A stretch of DNA of 64,000 nt from NCBI RefSeq assembly GCF_004799755.1, contig NZ_SLUB01000008.1, forward strand, positions 1-64,000, read 5' to 3'. Positions 17,551-25,309 of the stretch are shown here, in pieces (position 1 is the first letter of the stretch; each line of letters starts with the position of its first letter). The stretch is from Bacillus timonensis. Lineage in GTDB: Bacteria > Bacillota > Bacilli > Bacillales > Bacillaceae_L. The position numbers and the translations under genes are program-made. Below the pieces are notes generated by a model. The model searched no databases. It was not told where the DNA came from and was given only the letters and a program-made list of their open reading frames with translations.

Positions 17551-18804
17551 ATGAATAGGACAGATTCTGTCGAATTTGGAAAAACGCATACCAATAAGCT
17601 ATTATTCATATCACTTTCCATGCTTGGTGCGATGACAACTTGGTTTTCCATGACAGCTGTCTTACCAACTTTAATCGAATTGTGGGACTTAAGTAGCGGT
17701 GAGGTCAGCTATATTACGATCATGGTCAATTTCGGATTTATTGTAGGTTCATTGGTTTCGGCATATATGAATCTGCCAGATCGCATTCAACCTCATATTT
17801 TATGTTTCTGGTCTGCAATGCTAGCGGGAATCTCAACCATACTAATCGCTATACTTGCAGAAAACTTGGTTGTTGCATTGATTTTTCGCTTCTTTACCGG
17901 AGTTGCCTTGTCTGGGGTATATGGACCAGGTTTGAAACTTGTTTCCACTTGGTTTCAACTTAGGCGCGGTATGGCAATGGGAGTGGTTGTTGGCGCACTC
18001 ACAATTGGCTCAGCCGGTCCCCATTTGTTCAAAGGATTTGGGATAAACTCCTGGGAGCTAGTGTTAATGATTACGGGTGGTTGTTCGATTTTATCTGGAA
18101 TCTTCATGCTTTTTGTAAAGGTTGGACCTTATCCATTACCAGTAGGCGTTTTTGATCCAAACGCAATTCCACGTGCTTTTAAAAATCAAAAAGTCAGGCT
18201 TGCAAACTTTGGATATTTCGGTCATATGTGGGAGCTTTATGCGATGTGGACGTGGTTTGGACTGTTTGTAGCAGAGAGCTTTCGAACAAGTTCGATGTAT
18301 AATTCTTCATCTGCCGCTTCACTCGTCACGTTTATTGTGATTTCCTCTGGATTATTTGGTGCTTGGTTTGGTGGTGTTTTTGCTGATCGTATTGGGCGAG
18401 AACAAGTGACACTATGGTCTTTAGGGATTTCTGGATCAATTGCACTCTTCATTGGATTCTTCTTCGGGAGTTCACCATGGATGATTGCTATATTTGGGGT
18501 GATTTGGGGAGTCAGTATTATTGCTGATTCAGCCCAGTTTTCGGCCTTACTAACAGAGCATACAGACCAGCGTTATGTTGGATCAACATTAACCATTCAG
18601 TTGGCCATCGGCTATGTACTTACAATCATCGTGATTTTTCTCGTGCCATTTGTTGAATCAGTTATAGGCTGGAAATATACATTCTTGATCCTTTTACCGG
18701 GTCCCATTCTTGGATTTATATCGATGTTTCGATTACATCGGTTAAAAAAGAATGAAATGATGGTTGGTCGTAACGGAGTAAACCGAGTTGAAAAGGAAGT
18801 ATAG
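17551..18804 (+). CDS. MFS transporter
   Basis: This 417-residue major-facilitator transporter has 12 predicted spans. The loop 2-3 motif is weak, while the repeat of it in the second half is clear as ADRIGREQ. The GVYGPGLKLVSTWFQLRRG stretch resembles the motif 4 region of the cyanate/nitrate-type (CynX/NimT-like) carriers. The substrate is unknown. The ATG at 17551 has no good ribosome binding site, and no better in-frame start exists before an upstream stop, so translation may be weak. A palindrome at 17431 may control it. Confidence 0.75.
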   Translation: MNRTDSVEFGKTHTNKLLFISLSMLGAMTTWFSMTAVLPTLIELWDLSSGEVSYITIMVNFGFIVGSLVSAYMNLPDRIQPHILCFWSAMLAGISTILIAILAENLVVALIFRFFTGVALSGVYGPGLKLVSTWFQLRRGMAMGVVVGALTIGSAGPHLFKGFGINSWELVLMITGGCSILSGIFMLFVKVGPYPLPVGVFDPNAIPRAFKNQKVRLANFGYFGHMWELYAMWTWFGLFVAESFRTSSMYNSSSAASLVTFIVISSGLFGAWFGGVFADRIGREQVTLWSLGISGSIALFIGFFFGSSPWMIAIFGVIWGVSIIADSAQFSALLTEHTDQRYVGSTLTIQLAIGYVLTIIVIFLVPFVESVIGWKYTFLILLPGPILGFISMFRLHRLKKNEMMVGRNGVNRVEKEV

Positions 18805-18824
18805 TCTTATATTTTGATAGCGCT

Positions 18825-18838
18825 TACAAAAATATTAA
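18825..18838. promoter_or_regulatory. cre site (CcpA)
   Basis: TGATAGCGCTTACA matches the cre consensus TGWNANCGNTNWCA at every fixed position. It lies about 125 bases upstream of the promoter of the following membrane-protein gene. Confidence 0.5.
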
Positions 18839-18949
18839 TGTGAGTGATACTTTTTGCAATTAGCAAGTGAATAAAAAATTGTTTACCCTAATAAATTTTG
18901 GAGGCTATAGATATAGTCAGAAATCCACAAGGACAATGGGTGAGTAAAC

Positions 18950-18977
18950 TTGTAGTTTTTTCCTGCTATGCTATAAT
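18950..18977 (+). promoter_or_regulatory. SigA promoter
   Basis: TTGTAG at 18950-18955 and TATAAT at 18972-18977 are 16 bases apart, and TG at 18969-18970 extends the -10. The next gene starts 39 bases downstream. Confidence 0.65.
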
Positions 18978-19015
18978 TTGATTGTTTGATTTAAACATCT
19001 AAGCAGGAGGAAGAA

Positions 19016-20389
19016 ATGAAACAACACCCATTGGTCCGCTATCTTTATCTGTTTTATGCATTCGTATTTTTGCTCCAGACGATTAATGTTTTTATAGATA
19101 GCGAGACAATCAATTATATACTTGGAGTTCTTTCGATTATTATGCTGATTGTCTCATTTCCTTTGGCATCGGGGCTTTTTAAGATTCTAGGAGGAACGTT
19201 TTTGGCGATAGGGGGATATTTATTTTTCGCGACGGGTCAGTCTCTTCATGTCATTCCTAGTTTATTAACTTCAAATCTATCATTATTAACCCTTTTAGCA
19301 ATGCTTCCTTGGATGAATAGCATTGTGAGAAGTGGAAGATTTGACAGGAATTTGAATCTTCTTATGAAAGTGAATGTATCTGATCTTGGTAAATTATATC
19401 CACGGAGTTCATTAACGACTCATATTCTTGCAGCTTTTCTAAATTTATCAGCTGCAACCATCTCACATGATGTACTCAAAAGCACCTTGTCTTCTTTTAG
19501 CAAAGAAATTCGTAATTCGTTTATTACAACCGCATCCCTAAGAGGTTACTCATTAGCACTGCTGTGGAGCCCGTTGGAGATCATGGTTGCGGTATCTATA
19601 TTTGCTACAGGTGTTGATTATGTCACACTCTTGCCATGGCTCATTTTGATGGCAGTTACGGCTTACCTATTAGACTCGATTTTTGGACGCATCTATTATA
19701 AAAAGTACAAATTCGAACAATCAAGTCTGACTAAGCAATCAATGATTGATAAAAAAGGAATAGGTAAAAAAATGATGCAATTCATTATTGCCCTAGTCTT
19801 ATTCTTAACACTGGTGATAATGATTGGAAATCTAGTTGATTTAAGTTTTATTTTAACCGTTACGATCCTTATTTTCCCATTTTCCTTTGTTTGGTCGCTA
19901 ATGATGAAAAGGCGAAGAAGCTTTTGGATAATCGGTTGGAATAATTGGAAAGAAAAGACCAATATGATGCAGAATTTTATCGTATTATTTATTTCCCTTT
20001 CGTTATTTTCTACTAGTTTAGGAGATACAGCGTTTTTGGAAGCGATTCAAAAACCACTGTCCTATGTTTCTGAATATCCGATCGTCATCTTGTTCCTAAT
20101 TCAGGTGATCTTTGTTTTCTTAAGTATGTTCGGGATCCATCCAATCGCAACGGTTGGAATTTTAACCGGAATTATTACACCATTATTAGATATATTGAAT
20201 CCTGTTAGTATTGCACTCGTGTTAATCACAGGCTCAGTTGCCACCTTTACAGTGGGTACGTACGGGTTACTCGTCACCTTAACAGCGATGGGCACAGGGC
20301 AAAGCCCTTATCGTATAACCGTACAAAATATACCATTTGCAATAGGTATGTGGGTACTCGGAACGTTAGTAGCCTATTTTTTATTGTAA
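19016..20389 (+). CDS. polytopic membrane protein, ion-transporter-like
   Basis: This is a 457-residue integral membrane protein with about 12 predicted spans in two halves joined by a basic loop near residues 215-240. The FGIHPIATVGILTG segment near residue 370 and a TxxVATFTVGTYG region later recall the paired hairpin motifs of the ion-transporter superfamily (ArsB/DASS-like), but the match is loose. No binding site is identifiable. AGGAGG lies six bases before the ATG, with a good promoter upstream and a strong terminator downstream. Confidence 0.6.
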   Translation: MKQHPLVRYLYLFYAFVFLLQTINVFIDSETINYILGVLSIIMLIVSFPLASGLFKILGGTFLAIGGYLFFATGQSLHVIPSLLTSNLSLLTLLAMLPWMNSIVRSGRFDRNLNLLMKVNVSDLGKLYPRSSLTTHILAAFLNLSAATISHDVLKSTLSSFSKEIRNSFITTASLRGYSLALLWSPLEIMVAVSIFATGVDYVTLLPWLILMAVTAYLLDSIFGRIYYKKYKFEQSSLTKQSMIDKKGIGKKMMQFIIALVLFLTLVIMIGNLVDLSFILTVTILIFPFSFVWSLMMKRRRSFWIIGWNNWKEKTNMMQNFIVLFISLSLFSTSLGDTAFLEAIQKPLSYVSEYPIVILFLIQVIFVFLSMFGIHPIATVGILTGIITPLLDILNPVSIALVLITGSVATFTVGTYGLLVTLTAMGTGQSPYRITVQNIPFAIGMWVLGTLVAYFLL

Positions 20390-20414
20390 TAGCAATGGCT
20401 GATCCTTTAGTTTT

Positions 20415-20450
20415 AAAGACCTGAATCTTAAAAAAATTCAGGTCTTTTTT
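20415..20450 (+). terminator. rho-independent terminator
   Basis: AAGACCTGAAT pairs with ATTCAGGTCTT and is followed by TTTTT. Confidence 0.85.
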
Positions 20451-20635
20451 ACTGTTTTTTAAATGATACCTTTCAAATCAATAGAACTTTCACATGCGAA
20501 ACGTAAAACCTTCGACCTGTTTTTTGAAGAAAAATCCATTCATTTGTAAACAATTTCCCTACTTTTTTCCTGCAAAAACTTAATAATACATCAATAACCG
20601 CTTAATAATCAGTAGTTATTCTATTAAGAGATTCT

Positions 20636-20644
20636 TGATATAAT
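20636..20644 (+). promoter_or_regulatory. extended -10 promoter
   Basis: TGATATAAT is a perfect extended -10 box about 65 bases before the next start codon. No operator copy of the type seen later in the locus is present here. Confidence 0.55.
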
Positions 20645-20710
20645 GAAAATACACTTCAAGAATATTCAGTAAACTTTAAAATTTAATTTTAGTAGAGGGG
20701 AGATTAACGA

Positions 20711-23700
20711 ATGAATGTAAAGTGGTGGCGAAATGTAATCATGGCCTCAGCGATTACAGTACCATTAGCACCTACAGTCCATGCAGAAAGTCAACCATCA
20801 GATGTCGCACAAGCTCGGTCAACCTCATCAGACCGAACTGAATCCGTAATTTTTGTTGGTCCAGCTGGCAAAACGCTTATTTCAAACCAATCAACTACAT
20901 CGATTGGTCCTGGGGTTGAACTTACAAGTTTTGAACGATTTGATGCTAGAGGATGGTTAAATGGGGAGATTATGTCCATAGACCTCGGGAATGACAGTAT
21001 TTCAACAGACTTACTTTTTCCTGGTCGTGTTTCCTCAGCCAAACCATTGTCCGAAATGGCAAAGGAAGCTGGCGCAATCGCGGGTGTAAATGGGGATTTC
21101 TTCGATATTAACAATACGAAAGCTCCTTTGGGTACTGTTGTTAGTGATGGGAAACTTATTAAGGGTCCTCAAGGTAGCCACACATTAACGGCTAGTGTAG
21201 ATAAAAATGGGATTGGTCATATTTCTACCATTCTATTAGATGGAAAGATAAATCTGCCTAACGGAGAAGTTAAACTTGATGCCCTCAATCAATACGGAAT
21301 TTCGAAGGATGGTATCGGTCTATACACATCTGTCTGGGGAGCAGCTGAGCGATCTCAAACTGGAAGTCCTTTATATGAGGTAATCGTTGTGGATGGAAAA
21401 GTTGCCTCTGTATCTGAAGGTGCTGGAAGTGGTGCAATTTCTGAAAATGCATTCGTACTAGTTGGACGAGAAAAGGGAGCAGAGGTGTTAAAGGCATTAT
21501 CTGTTGGTGATGAAGTAACTGTGGAATACGCTCCAAAATCTGATATTGATGTTTCCTTTGCTGTTGGAGGAAATATCAAGCTTGTTGAAAATGGAGAAGT
21601 CATTACAAACTTAGACGACACGACATCTGCTCCTCGAACTGCAGTTGGATTTTCAGAAGATCGCAAAACAATGATTCTAGTAGCAATTGATGGACGTCAA
21701 ACAGATAGTCGAGGGATGACTTTCAAAGAATTAGCAGAATTAATGAAGGAACATGGCGCACATTACGCTTTAAACCTTGATGGTGGAGGATCCACTACAA
21801 TGGTTGCTCGAAAAACTGGCACAGATGTGAAGGCTGTGAATCAGCCATCAGATGGCTTTGAACGGTCTGTGCCGAATGGAATAGGAATTTTTGCAAAGGC
21901 TGGAAGCGGAGAATTAAAGAGTTTTGCAGTTGAAACGGTATTTGATTCAGACAAGAGCAAGCGTGTATTCCCAGGTTTAACTAGAACATTCATCGGGTTA
22001 GGTCACGATGAAAATTATTCTCCAGTTTCAGTTGGTGAAGTCAAATGGCAGGCACTTCCGGCAGATGTTGGAGCATTTGAGGGAGATGGAGTGTTCCGTG
22101 CGAAAAAGTCTGGATATGCGATTACACAGGCCCAAGTGAAATCTTCAAAAGGTTCAATGGAGATTACCGTTCTTGGTGAATTAGATCGAATTGAAGCTTC
22201 GGACGCACGATTAAGTCTTGAAATGGGACAACAATCTCGTTTTTCTGTTAATGGTTATGACAAAGACGGGTACAGTGCACCAATTGAAGCAAGGGATGTA
22301 AGCATAGATTATGATGAAACGGTCATTTCCATTATGGAAAATGTTGATGGTAGTTTTACTGTTGTTCCTAAAAAAGATGGGGATTCCGCACTAATCACTA
22401 TCACAGCAAAAGATGAAGTTGCCTATCTTCCAGTTACAATTGGCCTTGCAACAAAGAATGTCGACAATTTTGAAGAAATAGGTGGTTGGTCATTTACAAA
22501 GTATCCAAGTGAAGTTGGAGCTAGCATGAGCCATGTCGAGGGTAGGAACGGAAAAGGGATTGAGCTTGCATATGATTTTTCGACAACGACAGCTACCCGC
22601 GCGGCTTATTTACAAGCATCACCAACGATTGAGTTACCTGGTGACGTGCAGAAAATCGGTCTCTGGGTAAAAGGTGATGGAAATGGTGCTTGGCTTCGTA
22701 CAGTTATAGAGGATGCAGGAAACACAAGATATACACTTACACTCGCGGATCAGGTGAATTGGACCGGATGGAAGTATGTTGAAGCAACAGTACCAGAAGG
22801 AGTCCGATATCCAGTAAAGCTTTGGCGAATCTATCCAGTTGAAACAAATAAAAATAATCAGTACACAGGTCAACTGGTATTTGATGATGTAACTGTTAAA
22901 GTCCCAACATCAATAGATGTTCCTGAACAAATGAAAGATCCAGATTCGCTTATTATCCAAAATGGAGAGATAGAAAAAGGTCGTTGGACGTTTGCAGTTC
23001 TTGCAGACAGCCAGTTTGTGGCTAAGTCTCCAAACAGTTCACAAGTACAAATGGCTAGAGAATCCCTAAGGCAAATCGTATCTGCTAATCCAGAGTTTCT
23101 TGTCATCAATGGGGACCTAGTTGATACAGCATGGGAAGAAGACTTCGAACTCGCCGAGCAAATTTTGCAGGAAGAAGTAGGAGATAAACTACCCATCTAT
23201 TACATTCCAGGAAACCACGAAATCATGGGACCAGGTACATTAGATAACTTCCTAGAAGTCTATGAAAATAATCGTTATTCATTTGACCATAAAGGTACAA
23301 GATTCATTTTACTAGATTCTTCGACTGGAAGTTTCCGGACAAGCGATTTCCAACAGCTACTTGATCTTAAAAAGGCATTAACCGAAGCCGCAAAGGATCC
23401 AAACGTGAAAAACGTTGTTGTAATGGCACATCATCCAACACGTGATCCACTGCCAACTAAAAATAGTCAGCTTAGTGACCGGAAAGAATCCAATCTTCTT
23501 GAGCTATTTTTAACGGAATTCCGTCAAACATCGGGAGGAAAGGGTGCGCTCTTTATCGGTGGACATGCTCATACTGTTAGTGTAGAACGTGTCGAAGGTG
23601 TTCCATACATGGTAGTTGGTCCTTCTGGAAAAGCACCATACGGTTCAGCTGACGCAGGTGGTTTTTACGAATGGACAATGTTTGGTATAGATCCAACTCC

Positions 23701-24100
23701 AGTACCTGCTCAGGCTAAAGGACCTGAACAATCAAACGGTCAAAGTGTAGTTTCCGGTACAGATTGGATTCAAGCAGAAGTGAATCCATTATTGTTAGAC
23801 ATTACCCTTCAAACACCAGAAAGGTTAAAGGTGGGAGAGACCATTAAGATCGAGGCGATTGGTCATCAAAAAGATAATCTTAACTTCCCGCTTCGTTACC
23901 CTGCAACCGTACAGTGGGAAGGTAGTGACAATGTCTTTATCGGAAGCGGGGAAGAGCTTACCCGTGCAGAAACCTCTGGTAAATATACAGCGATCTTCAA
24001 TTACGAAACAGGAGATTTTAAAGCCTTAAAAGCAGGCGAAATAACTCTAAAAGTAGAAGCAAACGGAATGACAAAAGAACAAACCGTTACAATTGAATAA
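20711..24100 (+). CDS. secreted phosphodiester glycosidase-phosphoesterase fusion
   Basis: This 1129-residue exported enzyme has a signal peptide (about 1-26, cleavage after VHA). Next is an NAGPA-type phosphodiester glycosidase domain (about 90-395) with GVNGDFFD near residue 125 and LNLDGGGSTTMV near 355. Ig-like strands (about 400-590) and a carbohydrate-binding-like jelly roll (about 595-745) follow. A calcineurin-like phosphoesterase (about 755-1000) carries LADSQ, GDLVD, PGNHE, AHHPT and GGHAHT, and a C-terminal Ig-like module ends the protein. The first phosphoesterase motif is D-S-Q, not the usual D-x-H. NAGPA domains remove alpha-linked GlcNAc from phosphodiesters, so sequential sugar and phosphate release from a phosphodiester-linked glycan is inferred. 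Confidence 0.85.
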   Translation: MNVKWWRNVIMASAITVPLAPTVHAESQPSDVAQARSTSSDRTESVIFVGPAGKTLISNQSTTSIGPGVELTSFERFDARGWLNGEIMSIDLGNDSISTDLLFPGRVSSAKPLSEMAKEAGAIAGVNGDFFDINNTKAPLGTVVSDGKLIKGPQGSHTLTASVDKNGIGHISTILLDGKINLPNGEVKLDALNQYGISKDGIGLYTSVWGAAERSQTGSPLYEVIVVDGKVASVSEGAGSGAISENAFVLVGREKGAEVLKALSVGDEVTVEYAPKSDIDVSFAVGGNIKLVENGEVITNLDDTTSAPRTAVGFSEDRKTMILVAIDGRQTDSRGMTFKELAELMKEHGAHYALNLDGGGSTTMVARKTGTDVKAVNQPSDGFERSVPNGIGIFAKAGSGELKSFAVETVFDSDKSKRVFPGLTRTFIGLGHDENYSPVSVGEVKWQALPADVGAFEGDGVFRAKKSGYAITQAQVKSSKGSMEITVLGELDRIEASDARLSLEMGQQSRFSVNGYDKDGYSAPIEARDVSIDYDETVISIMENVDGSFTVVPKKDGDSALITITAKDEVAYLPVTIGLATKNVDNFEEIGGWSFTKYPSEVGASMSHVEGRNGKGIELAYDFSTTTATRAAYLQASPTIELPGDVQKIGLWVKGDGNGAWLRTVIEDAGNTRYTLTLADQVNWTGWKYVEATVPEGVRYPVKLWRIYPVETNKNNQYTGQLVFDDVTVKVPTSIDVPEQMKDPDSLIIQNGEIEKGRWTFAVLADSQFVAKSPNSSQVQMARESLRQIVSANPEFLVINGDLVDTAWEEDFELAEQILQEEVGDKLPIYYIPGNHEIMGPGTLDNFLEVYENNRYSFDHKGTRFILLDSSTGSFRTSDFQQLLDLKKALTEAAKDPNVKNVVVMAHHPTRDPLPTKNSQLSDRKESNLLELFLTEFRQTSGGKGALFIGGHAHTVSVERVEGVPYMVVGPSGKAPYGSADAGGFYEWTMFGIDPTPVPAQAKGPEQSNGQSVVSGTDWIQAEVNPLLLDITLQTPERLKVGETIKIEAIGHQKDNLNFPLRYPATVQWEGSDNVFIGSGEELTRAETSGKYTAIFNYETGDFKALKAGEITLKVEANGMTKEQTVTIE

Positions 24101-24101
24101 T

Positions 24102-24130
24102 TGGGACAGAGGGACAGGTACATTGTCCCA
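24102..24130. repeat. REP-like palindromic element
   Basis: TGGGACA...TGTCCCA brackets a GAGGGACAGGTAC core. As I recall, similar GGGACAGAGGGACAGG...TGTCCC elements occur dispersed in many Firmicutes genomes, where they have been linked to REP-associated transposases. Only this copy is in the window. Confidence 0.5.
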
Positions 24131-24142
24131 AGTACACTCCTG

Positions 24143-24178
24143 AAAGAGAGGTTGCATTTTTTTGCAGCCTCTTTAACA
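24143..24178 (+). terminator. hairpin, probable terminator
   Basis: AAAGAGAGGTTGCA pairs with TGCAGCCTCTTT around a T-rich loop. The tail after the stem is only weakly T-rich, so termination efficiency is uncertain. Confidence 0.55.
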
Positions 24179-24258
24179 TTTGTGATATAAGGTTTTTATT
24201 TTATTGGATTCGTGTTAAAGTTAGAAAGAAAATCAAAAAAATTGGTAGGTATAACAAC

Positions 24259-24636
24259 ATGATTGAGATAAAAACTTCTTCAGTAAGTGATGGCGAATTT
24301 AATAGAGGCGTATTTGCTACAGTTGATATCAAAAAAGGGCAACTTATCCATGAAGCACCCGTAATTTCTTATCCGAATGACCAACATGAACACATTGAGA
24401 AAACTTTACTCGCTGATTATGCTTTTGAATATGGGATTAATCATACGGCAATTCTTCTTGGTTATGGAATGTTATTTAACCATTCCTATGAACCCAACAG
24501 TATTTATGAAATTAACTTTAAAAATCACACCTTTGACTTCTATGCGTACAAAGATATAAAAGCAGGAGAGGAAATTTTAATTAACTACAATGGCGATGTT
24601 GATAATAAAGATGAACTCTGGTTTAACAAGGACTAG
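24259..24636 (+). CDS. SET domain protein
   Basis: This 125-residue minimal SET domain shows the three hallmark blocks: RGVFATVDIKKGQLI (cofactor strand), GYGMLFNHSYEPNS (the NHS knot motif) and AYKDIKAGEEILINYNG (the catalytic tyrosine region). Bacterial SET proteins of this size are presumed protein-lysine methyltransferases using S-adenosylmethionine; the target is unknown. The ribosome binding site is weak (GGTAGG). It is a single gene with no functional link to its glycan-related neighbours. Confidence 0.8.
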   Translation: MIEIKTSSVSDGEFNRGVFATVDIKKGQLIHEAPVISYPNDQHEHIEKTLLADYAFEYGINHTAILLGYGMLFNHSYEPNSIYEINFKNHTFDFYAYKDIKAGEEILINYNGDVDNKDELWFNKD

Positions 24637-24723
24637 ATATATAACACCTCGTATTCAGTTTAGTTGAAACGGAAAACAACGAAAAAATCTCTACGAGTTG
24701 CAAATATATGGAGGTGACAAAGA

Positions 24724-24933
24724 ATGAATAAACGATGGACAATAGGTAAAATAAAAGAATTTGTTGAGAACAATTCAGATAGTAAATTGCTTTCGACTGA
24801 ATTTCATGGTTTTTCACAAAAGTTACTATTTAAATGTGCATGTGGCAGTAATTTTGAAAAAACATTAACGAAATTTAAAAATAATCACCAACGTAAATGT
24901 GATGTGTGTCAACCTCCAAAAGCGTCTCGTTAA
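24724..24933 (+). CDS. small zinc-ribbon protein
   Basis: This 69-residue protein has a CxC...CxxC metal-binding pattern: FKCACGSNFEKTL followed by NHQRKCDVCQ. Such ribbons occur as accessory modules of homing-type endonucleases and as short stand-alone proteins in Bacillus; nuclease catalytic residues are absent here. The N-terminal part is a short charged helix (KIKEFVENNSD). GAGGTG lies eight bases before the ATG, and a terminator follows. Confidence 0.6.
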   Translation: MNKRWTIGKIKEFVENNSDSKLLSTEFHGFSQKLLFKCACGSNFEKTLTKFKNNHQRKCDVCQPPKASR

Positions 24934-24973
24934 ATTAAAGGGAATAATGAACACATTCAAACAAAATTACACC

Positions 24974-25013
24974 AAAAAAGGTTTTCTGCCATGCGTTAGG
25001 AAACCTTTTTTTA
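24974..25013 (+). terminator. rho-independent terminator
   Basis: AAAAAAGGTTT pairs with AAACCTTTTTT across a roughly 16-base loop and leads into a T-run. Confidence 0.7.
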
Positions 25014-25054
25014 TTAAGTAGAAACGATATACACTAAACTATTCAAATAGCTTC

Positions 25055-25237
25055 TTGAGCATTTTACTAATTGGCACTTCTAAAGATGGAAAATCAACTC
25101 TATTGTATACAATCGTTTGGATGGATGAACCAGCCAAACCCGAAAAACCGAGTAAACCAGGAAAACCTGGTAAGTCAGGAAAGCCGGATAAATCGCGAAA
25201 ACCTGAAAAACCAAGAAAGCCGATTAACCCAGGCTAA
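25055..25237 (+). CDS. lysine/proline-repeat open frame, doubtful gene
   Basis: The frame ends in a tract of KP-based triplets (KPEKPSKPGKPGKSGKPDKS and on to RKPINPG). Before it lies GTSKDGKSTLLYTIVWMDE. There is no ribosome binding site or ATG, and the region is boxed in by terminators on both sides. It may be the end of a lost surface or collagen-like protein. The low-complexity tract itself is real. Confidence 0.3.
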   Translation: MSILLIGTSKDGKSTLLYTIVWMDEPAKPEKPSKPGKPGKSGKPDKSRKPEKPRKPINPG

Positions 25238-25267
25238 CCAGAGTAATCATCACAATGTGGACTTATC

Positions 25268-25306
25268 AAAAATGGTCTTCTGCTCACGCAGAGGACCATT
25301 TTTTTT
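25268..25306. terminator. bidirectional terminator
   Basis: AAAAATGGTCTTCTGC pairs with GCAGAGGACCATTTTT across TCAC. T-runs follow on the plus strand and A-runs precede the stem. It serves the minus-strand propeller gene that ends at 25310. Confidence 0.85.
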
Positions 25307-25309
25307 CTA

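Noticed and set aside
20791-21114. Minus-strand open frame of 107 codons inside the phosphodiester glycosidase gene
   Set aside because: It lies fully antisense to a strongly supported domain, lacks start signals and has the composition of a shadow frame.
22634-23196. Two cysteine- and serine-rich minus-strand frames
   Set aside because: They are antisense to the carbohydrate-binding and phosphoesterase domains, with no ribosome binding site.
24102-24130. Riboswitch or phage attachment site
   Set aside because: The palindrome fits a dispersed REP-like element better. There is no integrase, tRNA or direct-repeat partner in the window.
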